Source of the DNA: Congregibacter brevis
GTDB lineage: Bacteria > Pseudomonadota > Gammaproteobacteria > Pseudomonadales > Halieaceae
Assembly (NCBI RefSeq): GCF_045689245.1
Contig: NZ_CP136865.1
Location: forward strand, 496,001-560,000
Direction: 5' to 3'
DNA: 64,000 bases
Part shown: positions 35,231-43,850 of the stretch, in pieces
Position numbering within the stretch: the stretch's first letter is position 1
Layout: the number at the start of each line of letters is the position of its first letter
The notes under the pieces: generated by a model
Seen by the model: the letters and a program-made list of their open reading frames with translations, nothing else
What the model was told of the DNA's origin: nothing
The model's database searches: none
Position numbers and translations under genes: made by a program

Positions 35231-36430
35231 TCAACCCTTCTTGTAATTGAATACATCAATGGGCTGAACCATGTCGCCCATATTGTTACCGAATGCGTTG
35301 CGCTGGTAGGTGATTACTGCCGCCATCTCAACGTCATTAATCTGCCCACCAAATGCCTGCATAGCTGATCCAGCAACACCGTTAATACCGATGTTCAGGT
35401 GCTGGCCGAGCTCGCCAGTAGCTACCGCCGACCCAGCAATCGCGTTACCCACGCCGCCCTCACCGTTAGCGCCGTGACACGCGAGACAAGCTCGAGCGTA
35501 AACTGCTTTACCGCGCTCCATAAGCTCATCCATGGTGAAAGTCTGTGCCATGAGTTCACGCACCTGAGCAGCTTCTTGCTGCTTGTCGCTTTGCCACTGG
35601 GCGTATTCTTCCTGGCTGACAACTTTAACGACGATGGGCATAAAGCCGTGGTCTTTCCCGCAAAGCTCAGCGCACTGACCTCGGTAGATGCCTTCTTCCT
35701 CAGCGAGGGTCCATGTTTCATTGATGAACCCGGGTACCGCGTCTTTCTTAACCGCTAACTCAGGAACCCACCAAGCGTGGATCACATCGTTCGCTGTGAC
35801 CAAAAACCGCACCTTGGTGTTAACGGGAATAACCAGTGGTTCGTCCACTTCAAGGAGGTAGTTCTCGTTCTTATCGGCAGAGTTGTAGATCTCAGACTGA
35901 GGCGTCTGGAGGTTACTAAAGAACGTCACGTTCTCGCCGTCTTCGTTCAAGTACTCGTACTTCCACTTCCACTGATATCCGGTGACAAGGATATCCATCT
36001 CTGCGTCTTCGAAATCGTAGATCTCAAGCAAAGTAGACGTTGCAGGTACTGCCATGCCGATAAGGATCAAAAATGGCACGACTGTCCAGGCAATCTCTAC
36101 CTTTGTGCTCTCGTGAAACTGGGCTGGCACCACACCACGTGATTTACGGTGGTAGATGATGGAATAGAACATCACCGCGAATACCGCGATACCAATAATC
36201 ACGCAGATCCACAAAATGATCATGTGCAAGTCAAAGATCGACTGCCCAACGGCTGTGACGCCTGGATCCATGTTGACTGTGCTTCTCTCTCCCTCAGCCT
36301 GTGCAGATGTTGCCATCAAGCTTGTTGCGAGAGTCATCGCCGAAAAAACCGCGGCTGCGCGTATCTTGCTTACAGCGGCTGCGCCTGGTTTCTTTAAAAG
36401 AGCTAGCGCTCGGTTGATTGTTCCCTGCAT
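35231..36430 (-). CDS. coxB: Cytochrome c oxidase subunit II with fused cytochrome c domain
   Basis: This 399-residue CuA subunit has a signal sequence (residues ~20-45) and two transmembrane helices. The cupredoxin domain holds the CuA ligands in RGQCAELCGKDHGFM. The last ~100 residues are a fused class I cytochrome c domain (AVYARACLACHGANGEGG), the caa3 arrangement, allowing direct transfer to CuA. It starts at ATG 36430 with GGAGA upstream and heads the oxidase gene run. Upstream lies a ~390-base gap containing a 12-base-period direct repeat. Confidence 0.96.
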   Translation of the reverse strand: MQGTINRALALLKKPGAAAVSKIRAAAVFSAMTLATSLMATSAQAEGERSTVNMDPGVTAVGQSIFDLHMIILWICVIIGIAVFAVMFYSIIYHRKSRGVVPAQFHESTKVEIAWTVVPFLILIGMAVPATSTLLEIYDFEDAEMDILVTGYQWKWKYEYLNEDGENVTFFSNLQTPQSEIYNSADKNENYLLEVDEPLVIPVNTKVRFLVTANDVIHAWWVPELAVKKDAVPGFINETWTLAEEEGIYRGQCAELCGKDHGFMPIVVKVVSQEEYAQWQSDKQQEAAQVRELMAQTFTMDELMERGKAVYARACLACHGANGEGGVGNAIAGSAVATGELGQHLNIGINGVAGSAMQAFGGQINDVEMAAVITYQRNAFGNNMGDMVQPIDVFNYKKG

Positions 36431-36685
36431 TACCGGGTCTCCATCAATCTGTATTTCATCGCGCCTTTAAGACAGTAATCTCAAAGGCTCCTAAACTGTT
36501 TATCCAGCGAACTCGGGTACACCTCGCTAGCACACCTCAGCACTCAAGAGCTCGTGAAATACGCGCGCCTGAGCAAGTCTCTGGCCGATAAATCGCACAG
36601 AGAGGTCTTCGGTGTGTGTTTTTTCGCCAGCTGCAAACCGTATTTCCCCCGGGCTTACATAACTGACGGCGACAGGCTGTTTAGT

Positions 36686-36708
36686 GTTGTAATAACAGTT
36701 GTAATAAC
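36686..36708. repeat. Tandem GTTGTAATAAC direct repeat in the coxB-MATE gap
   Basis: Two copies of GTTGTAATAAC (36686-36696 and 36698-36708) occur with a 12-base period, slightly more than one helical turn. They lie about 255 bases upstream of coxB and 115 bases upstream of the MATE gene. Spacing and AT-richness suit a regulator binding on one face of the helix. The rest of the 36431-36822 gap shows no gene; TATAGC at 36747-36752 might be a -10 for the MATE gene. Confidence 0.4.
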
Positions 36709-36822
36709 TATGGCACGAGGCCACGTCCCCCTGAGGCCCGGCGATTATAGCGAAAGCTTCTCCATAAACCTACTAACGCGCTGATTTACAAGCGGTTTGG
36801 TAAAAGCCAAAAGGAACCCGTT

Positions 36823-38190
36823 CTGCCTAGGGAAAAACCCCAAGATGTAGCGATAGCCGCGAGCCTCGACGCCAAGATATGGGCTATTGCCTGGCCAGCG
36901 ATCATTGCGAATATCTCCATTCCTCTGCTGGGCCTTGTCGATGCGGCCCTCCTTGGCCATCTTGATAGCTCCAAACACCTGGCCGCAGTGGCTGTAGGCG
37001 GTGCGGTTCTTTCCTTTCTTTATTGGGGTTTCAGCTTCCTGCGCATGGGGACCACCGGGGAAGTGGCTCGCGCAAATGGGGCCAAGGACGAACCACGAGC
37101 GTTACTCGCATTAGCCAGATCTGCGGTCATAGCCCTTGCTATCGCGGGATTATTGCTGATTTTCCAGGAGCCTCTGCTCTTTCTGGGGTTTGAGACCATG
37201 GGAACGGGGCCTGAGATCAGAGGAACGGCTGAGAATTACGCCTCATTGAGGATGCTTAGTGCGCCAGCAGTTCTTTTGACCTATACCGCATTTGGCTGGT
37301 TCATCGGGCACCAGGATACCCAGTGGCCCATGCGCATATTAATCATCACAAATGTAAGCAATATCGCCCTCGACGCGCTGTTCATAATGGGACTGGGACT
37401 TGCGAGCAGTGGCGCAGCCGTCGCGACCGTCATTGCTGAGTATCTCGGCCTGATCATGGTCCTGATAGCGCTAAAAAAACCGCTCGCTGCATTTTTTAGC
37501 GCTGAGCTTTGGACAAAACTGCGCGTCCCAGGCCCCTACCTAGGGCTTCTTCGCAGCAACCTAAACTTGTTTTTTCGAACTCTCAGCCTCTTGTTTGCTT
37601 TTGCCTTTTTCACCGCGGCAGGAGAGAACCTGGGTCCGGAAGTAGTCGCGGCCAACGCCGTGATGATGCAGTTTCTACTTTTTGCTGCTTTTGCAATGGA
37701 TGGTTTTGCCTACGCGGCCGAGGGCTTGGCTGGAGAGGCATTAGGTGGCGGTGACTTAGCGAAATTCTTCCGCGTTAGCCGCCGCTGTGCGCTGTGGACT
37801 GCAGTATCCGCCCTAATCATCAGTGCTTTGATACTTCTGGGAAAACCCTGGCTGTTCCCGATGCTAACCAGCCTGCCCGAAATACTGGCAATTATGCGAG
37901 CCCATGGTCTTTGGCTCGTTGCGCTGCCGCTAATTGCTGCCCCAAGTTATCTACTGGACGGTTTGTTCATTGGTGCGGGCGCCACACGCGCGATGATGGT
38001 GACCATGCTATTTAGCGCCTTCGTAGTCTATTTGCCCTGCTGGTACCTGACCACGGGACTGGGAAACCAAGGGCTGTGGTTTTCCTTTGCGGTATTTAAT
38101 GCAAGCCGTGGAATCACTCTTGCGCTGTACTTTGGGTATTTTACTCGCCGTCACCACTGGCTTGAGAGTCACTCGGATCCAATAGCCTGA
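36823..38190 (+). CDS. MATE-family (DinF-like) efflux transporter, probable CTG start
   Basis: This multidrug/toxin extrusion transporter has 12 helices and about 455 residues from 36823. The frame clearly codes upstream of the first conventional start (GTG 36988): it contains IWAIAWPAIIANISIPLLGLV and DAALLGHLDSS, the conserved first helix of DinF-type proteins. From the upstream stop (near 36750) to 36988 there is no in-frame ATG, GTG or TTG. A CTG at 36823 lies seven bases after AAGGA and gives the family length. It could also be a start-codon mutation. The last 50 bases overlap the convergent zinc-ribbon gene. Confidence 0.85.
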   Translation: MPREKPQDVAIAASLDAKIWAIAWPAIIANISIPLLGLVDAALLGHLDSSKHLAAVAVGGAVLSFLYWGFSFLRMGTTGEVARANGAKDEPRALLALARSAVIALAIAGLLLIFQEPLLFLGFETMGTGPEIRGTAENYASLRMLSAPAVLLTYTAFGWFIGHQDTQWPMRILIITNVSNIALDALFIMGLGLASSGAAVATVIAEYLGLIMVLIALKKPLAAFFSAELWTKLRVPGPYLGLLRSNLNLFFRTLSLLFAFAFFTAAGENLGPEVVAANAVMMQFLLFAAFAMDGFAYAAEGLAGEALGGGDLAKFFRVSRRCALWTAVSALIISALILLGKPWLFPMLTSLPEILAIMRAHGLWLVALPLIAAPSYLLDGLFIGAGATRAMMVTMLFSAFVVYLPCWYLTTGLGNQGLWFSFAVFNASRGITLALYFGYFTRRHHWLESHSDPIA

Positions 38191-38407
38191 CCACCTCCGC
38201 GGGCGTTTCAATCCGCCGCGCCGATGGTCGACTCACCCGGGTCTTCACTTCTTCAGGCGTACTGACAGCAGGACGGCCCTCGCGAAAACCACAGGCAACA
38301 CATTCGCGCTCATCGGTGTCCAAATCCACCACGATCTTATCCATCTCAGCGCAACGAGGGCAGACAGCCCCTGCAATGAAACGTCTCCGGCTCTGAAAAC
38401 CGCTCAT
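38141..38407 (-). CDS. yheV: YheV-like zinc-ribbon protein
   Basis: This 88-residue cytoplasmic protein of the YheV family starts MSGFQSRRRFIAGAVCPRC. It has two Cys pairs (CPRC and CVAC) forming a rubredoxin-like zinc ribbon around the conserved MDKIVVDLDTDERECVACGF. The C-terminal half is disordered in character. Function is unknown. In E. coli-like genomes it sits near prlC, which is not present here. It overlaps the 3' end of the MATE gene by 50 bases on the opposite strand. Confidence 0.87.
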   Translation of the reverse strand: MSGFQSRRRFIAGAVCPRCAEMDKIVVDLDTDERECVACGFREGRPAVSTPEEVKTRVSRPSARRIETPAEVVRLLDPSDSQASGDGE

Positions 38408-38520
38408 CTTTTTCCCTCACTACTCTGTAATCCTGCGCGTTAAGAAGCCGCGGTGGTCGACAACCGCGTTTGCGGCCACAATGGTGCTTTGACGTTCCGG
38501 CAGATGAGGTTCTTGCGATC

Positions 38521-39099
38521 ATGCACAAGCATTACACCAACTTAAGTTTACGCAGCTTCGGGGGTCATACGCCTAAACTCGGGAATCGGGTTCTTATCGA
38601 CCCCAGCGCAGTGGTGTCGGGCGACGTGGTTCTCGGCGACGATGTATCAGTCTGGCCAGGAACCATCATTCGCGGAGATATGCACTCCATCCGCATCGGC
38701 GCGAGAACCAGTGTTCAAGACGGTAGCGTACTGCATATCACCCACGCCAGTGACTTTAATCCGGCAGGCTGGCCTCTCACTATTGGCGAAGAAGTCACCA
38801 TCGGCCACAACGCGACGCTCCACGGTTGCACTCTCGGGGACCGAATATTAGTCGGTATGGGTGCTGTGGTGATGGATGGCGCAGTTGTAGAGGACAACGT
38901 CGTCATTGCTGCCGGTGCCCTTGTAACGCCCAAAAAACGTTTAGAGAGTGGCTACCTTTATGCCGGTTCTCCGGCTAAGCAGGTACGGGAACTCAGCGAT
39001 AAGGAAATGGCTTTCTTTAGCTATAGCGCAGGAAACTACGTGCGCCTAAAAGACCAACACATCGATGAACTCGATACGCTTTGTGCAGGTAACGAATAG
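38521..39099 (+). CDS. Gamma-class carbonic anhydrase family protein (YrdA-like)
   Basis: This 192-residue left-handed beta-helix protein has hexapeptide repeats running from VLIDPSAVVSGDVVLGDDVSVWPG to GALVTPKKRLESG. The three metal histidines of gamma carbonic anhydrases appear in SVLHITHAS, EEVTIGHNA and ATLHGCTLG. These proteins are trimeric, and many have no demonstrated anhydrase activity. ATG 38521 begins the conserved protein; an upstream extension to 38470 would read through leader sequence. It is convergent with aroE, one base apart. Confidence 0.92.
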   Translation: MHKHYTNLSLRSFGGHTPKLGNRVLIDPSAVVSGDVVLGDDVSVWPGTIIRGDMHSIRIGARTSVQDGSVLHITHASDFNPAGWPLTIGEEVTIGHNATLHGCTLGDRILVGMGAVVMDGAVVEDNVVIAAGALVTPKKRLESGYLYAGSPAKQVRELSDKEMAFFSYSAGNYVRLKDQHIDELDTLCAGNE

Positions 39100-39100
39100 C

Positions 39101-39940
39101 TTAAGCAGCGGCGGCGAGTACCCCCCGAAGCTGTTGAATCACAGGCTGAGTTTCGGGGCGCTGACGGTGCCACACATAAAATGCTTCAGCTGCCTGCTCT
39201 ACCAACATACCCAGTCCGTCGCTCACGGCCCATGCGGCATTTTGAGCTGCCCAGCGCATAAAGGCAGTAGGCTCAGCGCCGTACAGTAGGTCATAGCAAC
39301 AGCAGCGCTCACTCAAAATTCCCGGCGGAAGCGCCGGCATTTCGCCACTGAGGCCCGCACTATTTGCATTGATCACAAGATCGAACTGCTCATCCGAAAC
39401 GCTGTCATAGCCACCCGCTGAAATCTTACCCAGCACACCAAACTCCCGCGCCAGTGTTTCTGCGCGCTCCACTGTTCGGTTCACGATATGCACAGAAGCA
39501 GGTAATTCGCGCATCAAGGGCTCAAGAACCCCTCGAACAGCCCCTCCCGCACCAACTATGAGCACCCGCTGCTCCTGAACACGCCAACCTAGATTTGCGA
39601 CCATATCGCGCACCAAGCCAACACCATCCGTCGTGTCACCATGCAAGACGCCTTCGTCGTCGCGCCACAGCGTATTTACCGCCGTCGCCCGCGCAGCGCG
39701 GGGTGTTAACTCGGCAGCACAGGCCGCGGCCTGCTCCTTAAAGGGAACTGTCACGTTTAAGCCTTGGCCACCCGCATCAAAAAAAGCAGTTACCGCTCGC
39801 TCAAAATCGTTAAGCTCAACACGCAAAGCCCGATACTCAAGCTTCACATCGCATTGCGCGGCAAAAGCAGCATGAATCATGGGCGAACGACTATGTTTAA
39901 TGGGATTGCCAAAAACGGCGAATCGCTTGTTGTTGGTCAT
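39101..39940 (-). CDS. aroE: Shikimate dehydrogenase
   Basis: This 279-residue cytoplasmic enzyme reduces 3-dehydroshikimate with NADPH in aromatic amino-acid synthesis. The substrate site GNPIKHSRSPMIHAAF and the catalytic Lys in NVTVPFKEQAAA are in the N-terminal domain. The NADP domain has the GAGGAVRGVLEPL loop and the following IVNRTVERAE stretch. The start overlaps the hemF stop by four bases, so it is translated from the hemF-aroE message. Confidence 0.96.
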   Translation of the reverse strand: MTNNKRFAVFGNPIKHSRSPMIHAAFAAQCDVKLEYRALRVELNDFERAVTAFFDAGGQGLNVTVPFKEQAAACAAELTPRAARATAVNTLWRDDEGVLHGDTTDGVGLVRDMVANLGWRVQEQRVLIVGAGGAVRGVLEPLMRELPASVHIVNRTVERAETLAREFGVLGKISAGGYDSVSDEQFDLVINANSAGLSGEMPALPPGILSERCCCYDLLYGAEPTAFMRWAAQNAAWAVSDGLGMLVEQAAEAFYVWHRQRPETQPVIQQLRGVLAAAA

Positions 39941-40869
39941 GAAGCGACTCCGGCGCTGTTCAGATGTAGCCAGTCGCGTCCCGTGAGGAAGTAGTCCGTG
40001 AGGCGGGCCTCATCGGTCCCGGGTTCCGGTTGAAACGCATACTCCCAGCGAACCAAGGGCGGCAGCGACATCAATATTGCCTCGGTGCGGCCATTTGATT
40101 GCAGCCCAAACAATGTGCCGCGATCGAACACGAGATTAAACTCCACGTAGCGTCCGCGACGATACAGTTGGAACTGCCGCTCTCGATCGTCGTAGGGAGT
40201 GTCTTTGCGGCGTTCCAGAATAGGTCGGTAAGCAGCAATAAATGAGTCGCCGATGGAACGCATAAATGCAAAACAGGTTTCAAAATCCCAGCTGTTGAGA
40301 TCGTCATAAAAAAGACCGCCGATACCTCTGGGCTCGTCCCGGTGCTTGAGATAAAAATACTCGTCACACCATTCCTTGTACTTTGGGTACACCTCTTCAC
40401 CGAAGGGCGCGCAGGCATCTGCAGCCGTCTTGTGCCAGTGGACACAGTCTTCTTCGAATCCGTAATAGGGCGTGAGGTCGTAACCGCCGCCAAACCACCA
40501 AACCGGCTCCTCACCGGGTTTTTCGGCGATAAACAAGCGCACGTTCGCATGGGAAGTGGGCGCATAGGGATTTCGCGGATGGATAACCAGAGAAACACCC
40601 AGGGCTTGATAACTACGACCCGCTAACTCGGGACGTGCAGCCGTGGCAGAGCCCGGCAGCTCCGCACCCATTACGTGAGAGAAGTTCACCCCAGCTTTTT
40701 CAAGCACCGCGCCATCGCTCAATACGCGACTGCGTCCGCCGCCGCCTTCGGGGCGATCCCACTCTTCAATCGTAAACTCTGCACCCCCATCAACCTGCAC
40801 GAGACTCTCACAAATGCTGTCCTGAAGACCTAGCAGGTACTCTTTTATGGGGTCGGTCATCTCGCTCAT
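39937..40869 (-). CDS. hemF: Oxygen-dependent coproporphyrinogen III oxidase
   Basis: This 310-residue aerobic heme-pathway enzyme converts coproporphyrinogen III to protoporphyrinogen IX with O2. Family blocks are FSHVMGAELPGSATAARPEL, NPYAPTSHANVRLFIAEK, the WWFGGGYDLTPYYGFEEDCVHWHK active-site region and FNLVFDRGTLFGLQSNGRTEAILMSLPP. It fits an aerobic lifestyle with high heme demand. It is coupled to aroE and follows tsaC in the same direction. Confidence 0.97.
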   Translation of the reverse strand: MSEMTDPIKEYLLGLQDSICESLVQVDGGAEFTIEEWDRPEGGGGRSRVLSDGAVLEKAGVNFSHVMGAELPGSATAARPELAGRSYQALGVSLVIHPRNPYAPTSHANVRLFIAEKPGEEPVWWFGGGYDLTPYYGFEEDCVHWHKTAADACAPFGEEVYPKYKEWCDEYFYLKHRDEPRGIGGLFYDDLNSWDFETCFAFMRSIGDSFIAAYRPILERRKDTPYDDRERQFQLYRRGRYVEFNLVFDRGTLFGLQSNGRTEAILMSLPPLVRWEYAFQPEPGTDEARLTDYFLTGRDWLHLNSAGVAS

Positions 40870-40929
40870 AGCGCGGATCCTTTTATATTTTGTCTTCTCC
40901 GACGAGTCGGGATCTTACTTGGCAGCAAT

Positions 40930-41493
40930 CTAGGCACGGAAGACCTCATCACTGAACACATCACGAATGATTGACGGCCGCTGGGAACCACCCACTGCCC
41001 CTGGAAGCACGGCATCCAGACGATTCCCGAAATAGTTGCGCACTGCCAATAAAGTCTTCGGTGCAGGACTCCCCGCCACATTCGCTGAACTGGATACCAG
41101 CGGTCCGCCATGTACCTGACATAGCGCTCTTACCAAAGGATGACCGCTAACCCTCACTGCAACGCTTTCAAACCTGCCATGCACCAATGAAGGCACTCTC
41201 CCGCGATGAGGAACCAGCCAGGTATTCGGCCCAGGCCAGGACACGCGAACTTTTCGCTGTAGGGCTTCGGGTAAGTCCTCGAGCAAAAACGCCAACTGCG
41301 ATTCATCTCCCGCCACCAAAATCAGGCCTTTGTGCGCGGGCCGCTGCTTAAGATCCAGCAAACGTTGTACCGCAACATCGCTAAAGGGATCACAGCTCAA
41401 TCCCCACACCGCTTCCGTAGGACATGCGATCACGCCGTGTCCAGCCATGGCATTGGCACACAGGCGCATACGAAAAGAAATAGCTGGAGGCAT
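40930..41493 (-). CDS. tsaC: L-threonylcarbamoyladenylate synthase
   Basis: This protein is about 187 residues and of the YrdC/Sua5 family. It makes threonylcarbamoyl-AMP for the t6A37 modification of ANN-reading tRNAs. Signatures are VIACPTEAVWGLSCDP, the LKQRPAHKGLILVAG binding loop and VSSSANVAGSPAP. The ATG at 41493 gives the N-terminus typical of TsaC. A TTG at 41556 would add 21 residues overlapping the end of dprA. Neither has a strong ribosome site. Confidence 0.93.
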   Translation of the reverse strand: MPPAISFRMRLCANAMAGHGVIACPTEAVWGLSCDPFSDVAVQRLLDLKQRPAHKGLILVAGDESQLAFLLEDLPEALQRKVRVSWPGPNTWLVPHRGRVPSLVHGRFESVAVRVSGHPLVRALCQVHGGPLVSSSANVAGSPAPKTLLAVRNYFGNRLDAVLPGAVGGSQRPSIIRDVFSDEVFRA

Positions 41494-41531
41494 TCGGTTC
41501 AGTGAACAGGCCGTTGAAACGGGCGCCGATT

Positions 41532-42659
41532 CTAGCAACTGCTCTGGCGCTGGCAAGGCTTGCAGTCATTCCGGCAATAGCGTCCATCTATATTGCTGAG
41601 CCATCCTTCAATCTCCAAGTCGCTCAGTAGGGCCAGTAAATCGGAAACGGGCAGGCCCGTAATCTGCTGGAGGGTATTCAGCGCTAGACCTTCATCACCA
41701 AGATGCAGCAGAAGCTTCGCGGCATCACCCGTCGGCGTTGGGCGGGGTTGGTCTGCATGATTCGCAACGCCAGGAAACAGGCTGGACAGGTCCTCCATCG
41801 CCGTGATGGGGGTCGCGCCATCGCGCAACAAACGCCTGCAACCGGCGCCCTGCTCATGAAAAATCGACCAGGGGAGGGTAAGGACCTCGCGACCCTGCTC
41901 CAGCGCAGCGGACGCTGTATGCAGAGATCCGCTGGGCAGCGCTGCTTCGACAATCACTGTAGCCCTCGCCAAACCGCTAATAATGCGGTTCCTTCGCGGA
42001 AACTGATGCTTTGCTGGAGGCGTACCGGCGGGTAGCTCACTGACTACGCAGCCTCGGCGCGATATGTCGGCCGCTAACTTTCGATGGCGAAGAGGAGACG
42101 CTCTATCCAAGCCCGACGCAAGTACGGCGGCAGTTTGGCCACTCTGAAGAGCGCCTCTATGGGCAGCCGCGTCAATGCCCAAAGCGAGACCTGAACAAAC
42201 GGTGTAGCCAGCAGCTGCAAGGATTTGACCTATTTCATGCGCAGCACGGAGTCCTCCATGACTCGCTTTGCGGCTACCCACAATAGCCACCGCAGGTTTT
42301 GTGAGGCAGGAAGGATCGCCTCGACAAAACAACCAAGGCGGTGGATCAGGAATCTCCCGAAGTGCATTGGGGTAGCGACGATCGCCGAGGGGAATGAATT
42401 CATCTATATCAGCGTCGTCGGTGTCTCGAAGTGTCCAATGGTTGTTTGTCCGTGGCCAGTGTTTGCGAGCACGCGCGAGCATACGCTGGGTCGCAGTCGG
42501 CAAGGTGGCAAGTTGTTGTTTAGCGGGCTCAGCGAGCCAGTCAGCGGCAAACAAGGCCGCAGGAGTTTGATACTCACGCAGCAAATTTCCGAGGCCCTGA
42601 GTTTGAGTCCCAGACCAGCTAAGCAGTATTTGGAAGTGTTCCCGGGTCTTGTCATCCAT
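41532..42659 (-). CDS. dprA: DNA-processing protein DprA (Smf)
   Basis: This 375-residue single-strand-DNA-binding protein loads RecA during natural transformation. The Rossmann-like core contains VAIVGSRKASHGGLRAAHEIG and AGYTVCSGLALGIDAAAHRGAL, plus FPRRNRIISGLARATVIVEA. A SAM-like N-terminal helical part and a winged-helix C-terminus (LNTLQQITGLPVSDLLALLSDLEIEGWL) complete the protein. Presence of dprA alone does not show competence. It lies 16 bases after the LysM gene. Confidence 0.95.
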   Translation of the reverse strand: MDDKTREHFQILLSWSGTQTQGLGNLLREYQTPAALFAADWLAEPAKQQLATLPTATQRMLARARKHWPRTNNHWTLRDTDDADIDEFIPLGDRRYPNALREIPDPPPWLFCRGDPSCLTKPAVAIVGSRKASHGGLRAAHEIGQILAAAGYTVCSGLALGIDAAAHRGALQSGQTAAVLASGLDRASPLRHRKLAADISRRGCVVSELPAGTPPAKHQFPRRNRIISGLARATVIVEAALPSGSLHTASAALEQGREVLTLPWSIFHEQGAGCRRLLRDGATPITAMEDLSSLFPGVANHADQPRPTPTGDAAKLLLHLGDEGLALNTLQQITGLPVSDLLALLSDLEIEGWLSNIDGRYCRNDCKPCQRQSSC

Positions 42660-42675
42660 GACCCGGAAGCTTACG

Positions 42676-43761
42676 TCAGGGGTTCTTAACCTTGTCCATC
42701 ACTTTCAGCGGACGGTTGGATTTGAGGACCAGCGCGTAGCTCGCTTTCTCGGCAACCTCAAAAACCATGGCCAATCCCGCACGAACGTCAGGAAGACTCA
42801 CGTTAGTTTGCGCGACCTCGTCAAACACCACCTCGCCTGTCTGATAAATAGCGAGTACGTGACCCACCTCCAGACCCTCTCGATCGCCTTTGTTGAGAAC
42901 GACGATGTCCCAGGTCCCGATTTGTGTGACCCCGCCATCAACGGCAATCATAAAGGCGTCTTCAACATCTACACCGGGTGCGCGAGGCTGAAAGGTCGCG
43001 TCCAAAATTCTCTCATCAAGAGGGAGTAAGCGGTCGGTAATGCGCACTTCTTCAGTTACCCGAGTTACCTCCAGCTCGACAACAGGATCCGAAAGGCTGC
43101 TTTTGGCCTGTGCATTGCCAATGTCCTGCGCCTGATAACCCAGAACCTCAAGTGTCAAAGGATCCCGATATACGTCTCCGGCACGATAAATACCGTAGGC
43201 GCGCTCGTCCTCGGGAAAATAGCCGCGACCATAAATCGTGTCGCCGTTGGCCGTGATCAGGTGCTCTTGTCCACCTGCTACTACATATGACGAGGATTCG
43301 AGCTCCTCAGGACCAATGATTCGATGACGCTTTAAAAATGCATCGACGTCGTCAAGAGGAATCACCGGAATCGCCAAATCCAACGGGGTGACCCGCATGT
43401 TGGGCGCAAGCTTTACGTCGCGGCCACGGCTCAACGACAAACGCGGCCGGCCATCAACATAGCTCAGATAAAGAGTGTCTCCGGGAAAGATCAAATGGGG
43501 GTTATCAATCTGAGGATTCACATCCCAGACTTCTGGCCACAGCCACGGCTCCTCGAGGAACATATCTGCAATACCCCAGAGGGTGTCGCCTTTCTTAACG
43601 AGATAGGTGTCCGGCGCATCACCCCGTACTGTCGCTTCTTGTGCGGGACTTAATCCCGGCAGAAGTAGTGCCAGTATTAATAGAGCACTAGTCAACCATC
43701 CCTTCAGAGCAGAATTACTCTTATGGGGCGCTGAAGGGGCATTAATCAGCCATTCTGTCAT
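42676..43761 (-). CDS. LysM-domain envelope protein
   Basis: This 361-residue exported protein has a hydrophobic segment around residues 24-40 (LTSALLILALLLPGLSPAQ) and one N-terminal LysM domain (TYLVKKGDTLWGIADMFLEEPWLWPEVWDVNPQI then HLIFPGDTLYL). A ~250-residue C-terminal region of mainly beta character follows. It is probably anchored to or bound at peptidoglycan. Homologues next to dprA and divergent from def are common in gammaproteobacteria, but the role is unknown. Confidence 0.88.
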   Translation of the reverse strand: MTEWLINAPSAPHKSNSALKGWLTSALLILALLLPGLSPAQEATVRGDAPDTYLVKKGDTLWGIADMFLEEPWLWPEVWDVNPQIDNPHLIFPGDTLYLSYVDGRPRLSLSRGRDVKLAPNMRVTPLDLAIPVIPLDDVDAFLKRHRIIGPEELESSSYVVAGGQEHLITANGDTIYGRGYFPEDERAYGIYRAGDVYRDPLTLEVLGYQAQDIGNAQAKSSLSDPVVELEVTRVTEEVRITDRLLPLDERILDATFQPRAPGVDVEDAFMIAVDGGVTQIGTWDIVVLNKGDREGLEVGHVLAIYQTGEVVFDEVAQTNVSLPDVRAGLAMVFEVAEKASYALVLKSNRPLKVMDKVKNP

Positions 43762-43850
43762 CGGTCATTCTCCCAGGCACGGAGCTTACGCAGTGTTCGC
43801 GCATAAACGTCCACGTTATACTATCGCAGTCTACGGTAGAAGTTAGATTC

